Assembly (NCBI GenBank): GCA_012521315.1 | Contig: JAAYMP010000202.1 | Span: 1 to 25,912 of the forward strand | From: Bacillota bacterium | GTDB taxonomy: Bacteria; Bacillota; UBA4882; UBA10575 | Reading direction: 5' to 3' | DNA length: 25,912 nt | Shown here: positions 1-7,449 of the stretch, one piece after another | How the letters are laid out: each line of letters starts with the position of its first letter | Numbering within the stretch: the stretch's first letter is position 1 | The notes under the pieces: model-generated | The model's input: the letters and a program-made list of their open reading frames with translations, nothing else | The model's database searches: none | What the model was told of the DNA's origin: nothing | Position numbers and translations under genes: made by a program

Positions 1-22
1 ATCAAAAGTGGGGTTGATACCG

Positions 23-457
23 ATGGAGAAGAGGGCTTTGCTTGATGAAGAACAGACCCGGCGTTTACTGGAGGAAGCCAAGAAAGCGCGGCTAAAGGCG
101 TATGCGCCCTACTCCGGTTACCAGGTGGGGGCGGCGATCCTGACGCAAAGCGGCCGGATCTTTGGCGGTTGCAACATTGAAAATGCTTCCTACGGGGCGA
201 CGATCTGTGCGGAACGGGTGGCGGTGGCGCGGGCGGTGGCCGAAGGGGAGACGGATTTTGTGGCCATGGCGGTCGTTGCCGACAGTCCGGAGCCCGGGTC
301 CCCCTGCGGGATCTGCCGGCAGTTTTTAGCGGAGTTTGCGCCCCGGCTCACCCTGATCCTGGCCAACCTGGAAGGTAAGGTCCGCCGGGGAAGCCTGGAT
401 GAATATCTGCCTTATGCGTTTAATAAAGATTTTTTCTGTGCCGAGGAAGCAAAATAA
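23..457 (+). CDS. cdd: Cytidine deaminase
   Basis: Hydrolytically deaminates cytidine and deoxycytidine to uridine and deoxyuridine in cytosolic pyrimidine salvage. Counting from the ATG at 23 the protein has 144 residues; family members are usually 130-140. The zinc-site motif Cys-Ala-Glu is at residues 62-64 (Cys ligand, catalytic Glu), with the second zinc motif PCGIC at 94-98 (Cys95, Cys98). The substrate-binding NIENAS stretch is at 51-56. A GTG at position 8 is in frame and would add five residues, but the ATG has a GGGG tract about nine bases upstream and gives a typical amino terminus, so I chose it. The gene lies 26 bases before era, the usual Bacillota arrangement, and is probably co-transcribed with it. 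The promoter is outside the window. Function is near certain; only the start is in doubt. Confidence 0.95.
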   Translation: MEKRALLDEEQTRRLLEEAKKARLKAYAPYSGYQVGAAILTQSGRIFGGCNIENASYGATICAERVAVARAVAEGETDFVAMAVVADSPEPGSPCGICRQFLAEFAPRLTLILANLEGKVRRGSLDEYLPYAFNKDFFCAEEAK

Positions 458-483
458 GGCGATTACGGCTAAGGAGAGATGGA

Positions 484-1377
484 ATGAAAGGATACCGGTC
501 TGGGTTCATTGGAGGGGTCGGCCGGCCTAACGTGGGGAAATCCACGTTATTGAATAAGCTGGCGGGCGAGAAACTGTTGATCGTCTCGCCGAAGCCGCAA
601 ACCACCCGCGAACGGATTCGCGTCATTCTCACGACCGAACGGGCGCAACTGATCTTCTATGACACGCCCGGCCTCCATAAACCCTTACATAAATTAGGCG
701 AACAGATGAACAAAACGGCTTTGGCCACCTTTAAGCTGGTGGATGTGCTGCTATGGCTGGTGGACGCCACCCAACCGTCGGGCCGCGGGGATGCGTGGGT
801 GGCGGCGGAGCTGAAAAAGAGCGGCCGCCCCGTTCTGGTGGCATTCAACAAAAGCGACCTGCCGCCGGCGTTTACCCCGGAGGAATTTTTGGCCCGAATG
901 GCGGTGACGGACTGGCCCTGGGTGCGGGTTTCGGCCTTAACCGGTGAAGGCCTTCCGGAGCTCCTCGCCCGCCTGGAAGCGGCCGTGCCGGAGGGGCCCC
1001 AGTTCTATCCGGAAGACATGCTCACCGACCGTTCGGAGGCTTTCCACATTGCTGAGTATATCCGCGAAGCCGTCTTGCACCTGGCCCAGGAAGAGATCCC
1101 CCATTCCACCGCCGTGGCGCTGGAGGAGATGAAGGAGCGGCCCAACGGCAAGGTTTATATTCGCGCCAGTATTTTGGTGGAACGGGATTCGCAGAAGAAG
1201 ATTATGATCGGCCGGGAAGGAAGTCTCCTCAAGCAAATTGGCCAGCGATCCCGGGCGCAGATCGAGCAGTTTTTAGAGAAGCCGGTCTATCTTGATCTTT
1301 GGGTGAAAACCAGAAAAGACTGGCGGGATTCCCTCCCGGCTTTGCGGGATTTGGGTTATCTCGCGCAGGAGGAGTAA
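484..1377 (+). CDS. era: GTPase Era, 30S ribosome assembly factor
   Basis: Essential GTPase that binds the 3' end of 16S rRNA and helps 30S subunit maturation; cytoplasmic or loosely membrane-bound. The 297 residues match the family length. Visible motifs: G1 GRPNVGKST at 13-21, G2 threonines at 40-41, G3 DTPG at 60-63, G4 NKSD at 122-125, and G5 VSAL near 150. The carboxy-terminal KH domain carries the GREG loop at 243-246. The ATG at 484 follows an AAGGAGAG ribosome binding site at 471-478. Its neighbours are cdd upstream and queA downstream, so recO, which often follows era in Bacillota, is not adjacent here. No terminator separates it from queA, so read-through is likely. Confidence 0.97.
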   Translation: MKGYRSGFIGGVGRPNVGKSTLLNKLAGEKLLIVSPKPQTTRERIRVILTTERAQLIFYDTPGLHKPLHKLGEQMNKTALATFKLVDVLLWLVDATQPSGRGDAWVAAELKKSGRPVLVAFNKSDLPPAFTPEEFLARMAVTDWPWVRVSALTGEGLPELLARLEAAVPEGPQFYPEDMLTDRSEAFHIAEYIREAVLHLAQEEIPHSTAVALEEMKERPNGKVYIRASILVERDSQKKIMIGREGSLLKQIGQRSRAQIEQFLEKPVYLDLWVKTRKDWRDSLPALRDLGYLAQEE

Positions 1378-1420
1378 AAGCGCCGCACCGATTTTGACTG
1401 GAGAAAGGAAGCGTAACTCT

Positions 1421-2452
1421 TTGCGGGTATCGGATTTTGACTACCAACTACCGGAGGAACTGATTGCCCAAGAACCTATAGCCCAGCGGGACCGTTCACG
1501 GCTGATGGTGGTGGACAAAACGGCGGGTACCTGGCACCATACGACTTTTGGGCAGATCGGGGCTTGGCTGCAACCGGGGGACCTGATGGTGTTCAACGAT
1601 ACCCGGGTGATTCCGGCCCGTTTGTGGGGGCGGCGGGTCCCCGGGGGCGGGAAGGTGGAGGTGCTTTTGCTCAATCCCCGCGGGGCAAACCGCTGGGAAG
1701 TCCTGGTCAACCCGGGACGGAAAGTCCCACCAGGGCAGGTTTTGACCTTCGGCGCCGACGGCGCGCTCACCGCGGTGGCCGAGGAACGGACCCCCTTCGG
1801 GGGCCGGGTCTTCCGTTTTAACCGGGAAGGGGCCGCTTTACGCGCGGCCTTTATGGCACTGGGGGAAGTGCCGCTGCCGCCCTATATCAAGCGGCCACTG
1901 ACGGAGATCGACCGTTACCAGACGGTCTACGCCCGGAAGGAAGGCTCGGTGGCGGCTCCGACGGCAGGTTTGCACTTCACCACCGAACTCCTGGCCCAGT
2001 TGGAAGCGGCCGGGGTCAAAACCGATTATCTCACCCTCCACGTGGGCCTCGGGACTTTCCGCCCGGTCAAGACGGAAGTGGTGGAGGAGCACCAAATGCA
2101 CGCCGAGGATTTCGAGATCAGTCCGGAACTGGCCGCGGCGGTGGCGGCGGCGAAGACCGGCGGCCACCGGGTGATCGCGGTGGGGACGACCTCGGCCCGG
2201 GCGCTGGAGACGATGGGCCAGGCGGACGGGACGGTCCGGCCGGGGTCCGGACGGACGGAGATCTTCATTTATCCGGGATACCAATTTAAAGTCTTGGACG
2301 GGCTGGTGACCAATTTCCATCTGCCCCGTTCAACCCTTTTGATGCTGGTCTCCGCTTTTGCCGGGCGGGAGTTGATCCTTGCCGCCTACCAGGAGGCGAT
2401 CAAGGAGCGGTACCGGTTCTTTAGCTTTGGGGATGCGATGTTGATCATTTAA
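1421..2452 (+). CDS. queA: S-adenosylmethionine:tRNA ribosyltransferase-isomerase
   Basis: Moves the ribosyl part of S-adenosylmethionine onto preQ1-modified tRNA to make epoxyqueuosine, the second-last step of queuosine synthesis at the wobble base of GUN-anticodon tRNAs. The protein is 343 residues from the TTG at 1421, the family's normal size. It opens RVSDFDYQLPEELIAQ, the typical QueA start. Further in are the family stretches FNDTRVIPARL, APTAGLHFT and HVGLGTFRPV. An upstream in-frame TTG at 1394 would add nine unusual residues. I prefer 1421 because of the family match and the GGAGAAAGGAAG purine tract at 1400-1410. It sits directly before tgt, the previous enzyme of the pathway, with a 36-base gap. 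Confidence 0.95.
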   Translation: MRVSDFDYQLPEELIAQEPIAQRDRSRLMVVDKTAGTWHHTTFGQIGAWLQPGDLMVFNDTRVIPARLWGRRVPGGGKVEVLLLNPRGANRWEVLVNPGRKVPPGQVLTFGADGALTAVAEERTPFGGRVFRFNREGAALRAAFMALGEVPLPPYIKRPLTEIDRYQTVYARKEGSVAAPTAGLHFTTELLAQLEAAGVKTDYLTLHVGLGTFRPVKTEVVEEHQMHAEDFEISPELAAAVAAAKTGGHRVIAVGTTSARALETMGQADGTVRPGSGRTEIFIYPGYQFKVLDGLVTNFHLPRSTLLMLVSAFAGRELILAAYQEAIKERYRFFSFGDAMLII

Positions 2453-2488
2453 GGGGATTATTCTTTAGGTAACCAAAAGGAGAAGCCG

Positions 2489-3616
2489 ATGTTTGAGTTC
2501 ACGATTGTGCATAAATCCAGTGAAAACCGGGGGCGGATCGGCAAACTGAACACCCCCCATGGGGAACTGACCACGCCGGTCTTTATGCCCGTGGGCACCC
2601 AGGCCACCGTGAAGACGATGAGCCCGGAACAACTGCAAGCCCTTGGGGCTTCGATTATTTTAAGCAATACCTACCACCTCTACCTGCGACCGGGGCACGA
2701 GGTGATCCGGGAAGCCGGCGGTTTGCATGCCTTTATGAACTGGCCGGGGGCGATCTTAACCGACAGCGGCGGGTTCCAGGTGTTCAGCCTGGCCAGGCTG
2801 AACCAGGTTGGTGACGAAGGGGTTCTGTTCCGTTCCCACCTCGACGGTTCCGCCCATTTTTTCACGCCGGAAAGCGTGATGGAGATCGAGATGGCCTTGG
2901 GGGCCGACATTGCGATGGCCTTCGACGTTTGCCTGCCTTACCCCTCGACTTACGAGGAGGCGGCCCTGGCACAGGCAAGGACGACCCAGTGGGCGGCCCG
3001 CTGCCGGGAGCGGCATGACCGTGCGGACCAGGCCTTGTTCGGGATTGTCCAGGGGGTAACCTTCCGCGATCTCCGGGAGAAGAGCGCCCGGGAGTTGGTG
3101 GCGATGGATTTCCCCGGTTATGCCGTGGGTGGTTTGAGTGTCGGCGAACCGAAGCAGCTGATGTACGAAGTCCTGGACTATACGGTGCCGCTGTTGCCGG
3201 AGGATAAACCGCGGTACCTGATGGGCGTCGGCTCGCCCGACGCTTTATGGGAAGGGGTGGCCCGCGGGATTGACATGTTCGACTGTGTCCTGCCGACGCG
3301 GATCGCCCGGAACGGGACGGCGATGACCAGTCGCGGACGGGTGGTGGTGCGCAACGCCGAGTACGCTCGGGATTTCTCGCCCCTTGATCCCGAGTGCGCC
3401 TGTCCCACCTGCCGGCAGTACACCCGTGCTTATCTGCGCCACCTGGTCAACGCCGGCGAAATCCTGGGTTTGGCGCTCCTTACCTACCATAACCTCTTTT
3501 TTTTAACGCGGATGATGGAGAAGATCCGGGAAAGCATCGTGCAGGGCGTTTTTTCCGAGGCGAAAGAGGCGTTTTTCACGGCTTACTATGGAAACCCCGC
3601 CGGCGAAGGGATTTAA
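2489..3616 (+). CDS. tgt: Queuine/preQ1 tRNA-guanine transglycosylase
   Basis: Exchanges guanine 34 for preQ1 in tRNAs for Asp, Asn, His and Tyr; its product is the substrate of QueA. The length is 375 residues, normal for the bacterial enzyme. The substrate pocket motif DSGGFQ is at 92-97, the covalent-catalysis Asp lies in MFDCVLPTR (Asp265), and the zinc ligands are Cys303, Cys305, Cys308 and His334. The ATG at 2489 has an AAAAGGAG site about eight bases upstream. The queA-tgt-yajC order is conserved in many bacteria. No preQ1 synthesis gene (queC, queD, queE, queF) is in the window, so the source of preQ1 cannot be told here. Confidence 0.97.
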   Translation: MFEFTIVHKSSENRGRIGKLNTPHGELTTPVFMPVGTQATVKTMSPEQLQALGASIILSNTYHLYLRPGHEVIREAGGLHAFMNWPGAILTDSGGFQVFSLARLNQVGDEGVLFRSHLDGSAHFFTPESVMEIEMALGADIAMAFDVCLPYPSTYEEAALAQARTTQWAARCRERHDRADQALFGIVQGVTFRDLREKSARELVAMDFPGYAVGGLSVGEPKQLMYEVLDYTVPLLPEDKPRYLMGVGSPDALWEGVARGIDMFDCVLPTRIARNGTAMTSRGRVVVRNAEYARDFSPLDPECACPTCRQYTRAYLRHLVNAGEILGLALLTYHNLFFLTRMMEKIRESIVQGVFSEAKEAFFTAYYGNPAGEGI

Positions 3617-3679
3617 GGGGAGAAACCTTTGCGCGGCAGGATAAAAACAGATCTAAGCATAGGATTTTATTTCTTCTTG

Positions 3680-3712
3680 TGGTATACTATACTAAATATT
3701 TTTTGAAGGAGG
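3680..3712 (+). promoter_or_regulatory. Extended -10 promoter and Shine-Dalgarno for yajC
   Basis: TGGTATACT at 3680-3688 is an extended -10 element (TGn plus TATACT, five of six consensus bases), with a second overlapping TATACT at 3688-3693. No good -35 hexamer lies at the right distance, which is normal for extended -10 promoters. GAAGGAGG at 3705-3712 is a strong ribosome binding site nine bases before the yajC ATG. The surrounding 3640-3705 stretch is clearly AT-rich compared with its neighbours. Confidence 0.5.
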
Positions 3713-3721
3713 TTTTCGGCG

Positions 3722-4027
3722 ATGATTTACCTTACGGCCTTTGCGTTGCAGGCACCGGCGGCTCCACAAGGCGGAGGCAGCTCCTGGCTTATCTTATTTC
3801 TGATGCTAGCCGTTTTTTGGGCAATTATGATCGTTCCCCAGCGGAAGCAACAGAAAAAACGGATGGAGATGCTTAACTCCTTGAAGAAAGGGGATAAAGT
3901 CATTACCATCGGGGGGATTCACGGCGAGATCACCGAGCTTGATGAGGATGATATCCGCCTGCGGATTGCCGACAAGGTGGAGATCAAGGTCACCAGGGGT
4001 TCGGTCTCCAGGGTGAAGGGCGAATAA
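3722..4027 (+). CDS. yajC: Sec translocon accessory protein YajC
   Basis: Small single-span membrane protein that associates with SecDF and the SecYEG channel during protein export. It has 101 residues: a short amino-terminal segment, one hydrophobic helix at about 19-38, then a basic patch PQRKQQKKR, and a cytosolic YajC domain with the family stretches KKGDKVITIGGIHGEI and VTRGSVSRV. It follows tgt, as in many bacteria, but secD and secF, which usually come next, are absent: a terminator and then thrC follow. It has its own promoter-like element and a strong ribosome binding site. Identification is firm. Confidence 0.93.
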   Translation: MIYLTAFALQAPAAPQGGGSSWLILFLMLAVFWAIMIVPQRKQQKKRMEMLNSLKKGDKVITIGGIHGEITELDEDDIRLRIADKVEIKVTRGSVSRVKGE

Positions 4028-4055
4028 AGCCACCACTTAACAAAGGAGCAGAAGG

Positions 4056-4090
4056 AAAGCCCAAGTAGAACCTGTTTACCTGGGCTTTTT
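4056..4090 (+). terminator. Rho-independent terminator after yajC
   Basis: AAAGCCCA at 4056-4063 pairs with TGGGCTTT at 4081-4088. The stem continues after one mismatch (4064/4080) with GTAGA at 4065-4069 against TTTAC at 4075-4079, including one G-U pair. The 3' arm runs into TTTTT. It begins 28 bases after the yajC stop codon and closes the queA-tgt-yajC unit. Confidence 0.85.
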
Positions 4091-4168
4091 CAATATATAA
4101 ATCCATGGTGGGTAGCGCGGATTTAACAGTTCGTGGGTGGCAAATTAAGCGAGAGTTGAGGAGATAGC

Positions 4169-5665
4169 ATGCGGTATATTAGCACGAGAGGGCAATACCG
4201 GCCGGTAACGGCCGCGGAGGCCCTCCTGACCGGGCTGGCCCCCGACGGCGGGCTTTATCTCCCGGAGGAGTTCCCGGAGGGTGCGGCACTAAACCCCTTT
4301 ACGGCGCCCGGCTTGACCTACCAGCAACTGGCCGGCCGGATTTTGGCGTTGTTTCTTTCCGACTTTTCCCGGGCTGAGCTCGAGGAGTGTATTCACCAAG
4401 CGTACGGCGGCAATTTTGCCACACCGGCCATCACCCCGGTGACCATGGTCGACGCCAAACTGGGCTTTTTAGAATTATGGCACGGGCCGACCTGCGCCTT
4501 TAAGGACCTGGCCCTGCAGCTCTTGCCCCATCTTTTGACGGCGGCCGCCCGGAAAAAACGGTTAGACCGCGAGATCGTCCTCTTGGTGGCAACCTCCGGC
4601 GACACCGGCAAAGCAGCCTTGGAAGGGTTTAAAGATGTCCCCGGGACCAAGGTGATCGTCTTCTACCCGGAGGACGGCGTCAGCGCCGTCCAGAAACGGC
4701 AGATGACCACGCAAGAGGGGAACAATACTTTTGTTGTCGGGGTGACGGGCAATTTCGACCAGGCCCAGGCCGGAGTCAAGGCGCTCTTTACCAACGAAGC
4801 CTTCCAGCGGGAGATGGCGGCGGCGGGCAAAACCTTCTCTTCGGCCAACTCCATCAACTGGGGACGCCTCGTTCCCCAGTTGGTTTACTACTTCAAGGCC
4901 TGGTTCGCGCTCTGTCAAAACCACAGTTTAGCGCCGGGGGAGACTTTTAACGTCGTGGTGCCGACCGGGAACTTCGGGAACATCCTGGCCGCTTATTACG
5001 GCAAAAAACTGGGTTTGCGGTTGCATAAACTGATCTGCGCCTCCAACCGGAACAACGTTTTAACCGAATTTATCCAGACCGGGGTGTACAACCGGAACCG
5101 TCAATTTTACCAGACGCTCTCGCCGTCCATGGATATTCTGGTCTCCAGCAACCTGGAGCGCCTCCTCTATGATTTGACGGAGGCGGATCCGGCGCAGATC
5201 CGGGCTTACATGGGCCAACTGCAACGGACCGGGTGTTACCGGCTGACCGCCGCCCAGCAAGAACGGTTGCAGGAGGAGTTTTGGGCCGGTTTTGCCGACG
5301 AAGGGGAGACGACCGCGGCGATCAAGGACGTATATGCGCGTTACCATTATCTGCTTGACCCCCATACGGCGGTCGGTTACAAAGTATACCGGGATTATCT
5401 GGAAGCCACCGGGGATGACCGGCCGGCGATTATTGCCTCCACCGCCAGTCCCTTCAAGTTTAACCGGGGGGTGGCGGAAGCGGTCTTGGGGGCGGAAGCA
5501 GCGGAGGAAGCGGATGAATTTGCGCTGATGAAGAAGCTGTCGGCGGCCACAGGCGTGGCCATGCCGGCGGTCCTTGCCGGGTTGCCGGATCAACCCGTCC
5601 GCCACCGGCAGGTGGTCGCCCCGGCGGCGATGGAGGAGACGGTCCGGAGAATTTTGGGTCTTTAG
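4169..5665 (+). CDS. thrC: Threonine synthase
   Basis: PLP enzyme that turns O-phosphohomoserine into threonine and phosphate, the last step of threonine synthesis in the cytosol. At 498 residues it is the long form found in enterobacteria and yeast, not the short form of about 350 residues that many Bacillota carry. The PLP lysine is Lys112 in HGPTCAFKDLALQ. The phosphate-binding SGDTG loop is at 143-147, and a second glycine-rich stretch, PTGNFGN, lies further on. ATG at 4169 is preceded by GAGGAG. It stands alone: no hom or thrB is adjacent. A weak promoter candidate (TTAACA at 4123-4128) lies in the gap after the yajC terminator. The end of the gene overlaps the -35 region of the following T-box promoter. 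Confidence 0.96.
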   Translation: MRYISTRGQYRPVTAAEALLTGLAPDGGLYLPEEFPEGAALNPFTAPGLTYQQLAGRILALFLSDFSRAELEECIHQAYGGNFATPAITPVTMVDAKLGFLELWHGPTCAFKDLALQLLPHLLTAAARKKRLDREIVLLVATSGDTGKAALEGFKDVPGTKVIVFYPEDGVSAVQKRQMTTQEGNNTFVVGVTGNFDQAQAGVKALFTNEAFQREMAAAGKTFSSANSINWGRLVPQLVYYFKAWFALCQNHSLAPGETFNVVVPTGNFGNILAAYYGKKLGLRLHKLICASNRNNVLTEFIQTGVYNRNRQFYQTLSPSMDILVSSNLERLLYDLTEADPAQIRAYMGQLQRTGCYRLTAAQQERLQEEFWAGFADEGETTAAIKDVYARYHYLLDPHTAVGYKVYRDYLEATGDDRPAIIASTASPFKFNRGVAEAVLGAEAAEEADEFALMKKLSAATGVAMPAVLAGLPDQPVRHRQVVAPAAMEETVRRILGL

Positions 5666-5670
5666 ACCTC

Positions 5671-5699
5671 TTGCCGCGCGCCGGAGATTATGGTATAAT
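5671..5699 (+). promoter_or_regulatory. Promoter for the T-box leader and paaK-ACT genes
   Basis: TTGCCG at 5671-5676 as -35, a spacer of exactly 17 bases, and TATAAT at 5694-5699 as -10 with a TGG extension just before it (5691-5693). This is the best sigma-A-type promoter in the window. It starts five bases after the thrC stop codon and places the transcript start near 5706, shortly before the T-box stem I. Confidence 0.85.
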
Positions 5700-5705
5700 T
5701 CAAAA

Positions 5706-6006
5706 CAATATATTTTTCTATGCCAATAACGAGGAAGAGGGAGAGTAGCCCCGGCGGGAGGGTGAAGCGAGCCCCGGACGGTGCAAGCGGGGTCCCAAGG
5801 GCCCGGGTGAAGTTCTCCTCGGAGTTGCCGACTGAAGCCCGCTCTGTGGCGGGTGGTAGGCCCGGCCGGGAGCGTTCCGCCGTTACCAGAGAACAGCCAT
5901 CGGGAAACCGTGTTTTCCCCGTGGTGGAGGGACTATTTTGATAGTAAGCGTAGTGGTACCGCGGAAGCAAAGCCTTTCGTCTCGCAGGAGACGAAGGGCT
6001 TTTTTG
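5706..6006 (+). ncRNA. T-box riboswitch leader upstream of paaK
   Basis: tRNA-sensing leader: uncharged cognate tRNA binds the specifier in stem I and its 3' end pairs with the antiterminator, allowing read-through. Stem I starts at GAGGAAGAGGGAGAGTAG (5731-5748) with the conserved AGTA. The distal part has the family-like GCGAGCC (5768-5774) and GGTGCAAGC (5780-5788) elements. The 3' side of the specifier loop is GTGAAGTTC at 5807-5815. The T-box proper, AGTGGTACCGCGG, is at 5952-5964; its TGGT (5954-5957) pairs with an ACCA tRNA end, so the discriminator base should be A. The specifier is most likely TTC (Phe, 5813-5815), or GTT (Val, 5812-5814) if the codon directly follows GAA. The A discriminator fits both and argues against Trp and Ser. 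The terminator is listed separately. Confidence 0.92.
5969..6006 (+). terminator. T-box-controlled intrinsic terminator
   Basis: AAAGCCTTTCGTCTC at 5969-5983, a GCAG loop, and GAGACGAAGGGCTTT at 5988-6002 form a stem of about 15 pairs (one G-U) followed by a run of T. It starts five bases after the T-box motif, the standard spacing for the terminator that competes with the antiterminator. It also serves as the only visible terminator for thrC. Confidence 0.93.
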
Positions 6007-6081
6007 TTTGCCGGTTGGTGTCAACGGCAACCGCCTGGGTTTGGCGGGACGAAAAGTAAAGTGAAGGAGTGGATCGGATTG

Positions 6082-7386
6082 ATGTGGAGTCCTGAATACG
6101 AAGGCATGGCCGCGGAGCGGCGCCGCGAATTGCAGTTCAAACGGTTGAAAGCGACGGTGGAGCGGGTCTACAACCGGGTGGCCTTCTACCGGAAGAAGAT
6201 GGAGCAGGCCGGGATCACCCCCGCCGATCTAAGGAGCCTGGATGATCTGAAGTACCTCCCGTTTACGACCAAAGAAGACCTGCGGCTCAATTACCCATTT
6301 GGCCTCTTTGCCGCCGAGCTTGATGAGGTGGTGCGGATCCACGCCTCGTCGGGGACGACCGGGAAGATGACGGTGGTGGGGTACACCAAAAACGATCTGG
6401 GGGTCTGGAGTGAAGTGATGGCCCGGAGTATTACCAGTGCCGGGGGTGGCCGCCACGACCGGATCCAGATCGCCTACGGTTATGGCCTGTTTACCGGCGG
6501 GTTGGGCGCCCACTACGGGGCGGAGTTGGTCGGGGCGATGGTGGTCCCTACTTCCGGGGGGAATACCAAACGGCAACTCCAGGTGATGCGGGATTTTGGG
6601 GTGACCATCCTGGCCTGTACCCCGTCGTACGCCTTATATATGGCCGAAACGGCCCGCGAAGAGGGATTGGACCTCCATGCGCTGCCCCTCCGGGTCGGGA
6701 TCTTTGGGGCGGAGCCGTGGTCGGAGCAGATGCGGCAGCGGATCGAGGCCGAACTCGGCATTAAAGCATATGATATTTACGGCCTGTCGGAGATCATCGG
6801 TCCCGGGGTGGCCATCGAGTGTGCGGAACAAAACGGACTCCACATTATGGAGGACCATTTCTTACCCGAGGTGATCGACCCGGCCACCGGTCGGCCGCTG
6901 GCCGACGGGGAAAAGGGCGAGCTGGTCTTTACCACCCTGACGAAAGAGGCCTTTCCGCTCATCCGTTACCGGACAAGAGACTTGAGCATTCTTTACGCGG
7001 AGGCGTGCGCTTGCGGACGCACCACCAAACGGATGCACCGCATCCTGGGGCGGACCGATGATATGCTCATCATCCGGGGCGTCAATGTCTTCCCCTCCCA
7101 GATCGAGAGTGTCCTGTTGGAGAACGGCGACGCCACCCCCCACTACCAGTTGGTGGTCGACCGGAAGGGAAACCTGGATGACCTGGAGGTCAGGGTTGAG
7201 GTCTCCGAAGAGATGTTTGCCAGTGAGATCCGGAAATTGGAAGCCCTTGAGGCCAATATTAAACGGAAGATCGAAAGTGCGCTGGGGATCAACGTCCGGG
7301 TGAAACTGGTGGAGCCGAAATCGATCCCACGCAGCGAGGGGAAGGCGGTCCGGGTGGTCGACCGACGCAACCTCTACAATGGGTAA
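6082..7386 (+). CDS. paaK: Phenylacetate-CoA ligase family protein
   Basis: AMP-forming ligase that activates phenylacetate or a related aryl acid as its CoA thioester. In anaerobes such enzymes often work next to indolepyruvate ferredoxin oxidoreductase in aromatic amino acid breakdown or synthesis. The protein has 434 residues, typical of PaaK. Visible motifs: phosphate loop SSGTTGKMT (89-97), YGLSE (233-237), YRTRD (296-300), hinge GRTDDMLIIRGVNVFP (323-338) and the catalytic lysine Lys421 in SEGKAVRV. I start it at the ATG at 6082, which follows AAGGAG at 6064-6069; a TTG directly before it could also serve. An in-frame TTG at 5938 would place the T-box and terminator inside the gene and is rejected. 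The T-box in front predicts expression when an amino acid, likely phenylalanine, is short. The exact acid is not shown by the sequence. Confidence 0.92.
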   Translation: MWSPEYEGMAAERRRELQFKRLKATVERVYNRVAFYRKKMEQAGITPADLRSLDDLKYLPFTTKEDLRLNYPFGLFAAELDEVVRIHASSGTTGKMTVVGYTKNDLGVWSEVMARSITSAGGGRHDRIQIAYGYGLFTGGLGAHYGAELVGAMVVPTSGGNTKRQLQVMRDFGVTILACTPSYALYMAETAREEGLDLHALPLRVGIFGAEPWSEQMRQRIEAELGIKAYDIYGLSEIIGPGVAIECAEQNGLHIMEDHFLPEVIDPATGRPLADGEKGELVFTTLTKEAFPLIRYRTRDLSILYAEACACGRTTKRMHRILGRTDDMLIIRGVNVFPSQIESVLLENGDATPHYQLVVDRKGNLDDLEVRVEVSEEMFASEIRKLEALEANIKRKIESALGINVRVKLVEPKSIPRSEGKAVRVVDRRNLYNG

Positions 7387-7415
7387 TTGTCTTCGGTTCG
7401 GGTCTATAGTAAAAT
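7387..7415 (+). promoter_or_regulatory. Possible internal promoter before the ACT gene
   Basis: TTGTCT at 7387-7392, a 17-base spacer and TAAAAT at 7410-7415 make a plausible sigma-A promoter in the 63-base gap between paaK and the ACT gene. The -35 matches four of six bases and the -10 five of six. If real, the ACT protein could be made even when the T-box is off. Confidence 0.35.
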
Positions 7416-7449
7416 AGAATTGGTAAAATTTTATGTAGGGGAGAACAGA

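Noticed and set aside
5938..6081. Upstream extension of paaK from an in-frame TTG
   Set aside because: It would run through the T-box motif and terminator, and the extra 48 residues are arginine-rich and unlike PaaK amino termini.
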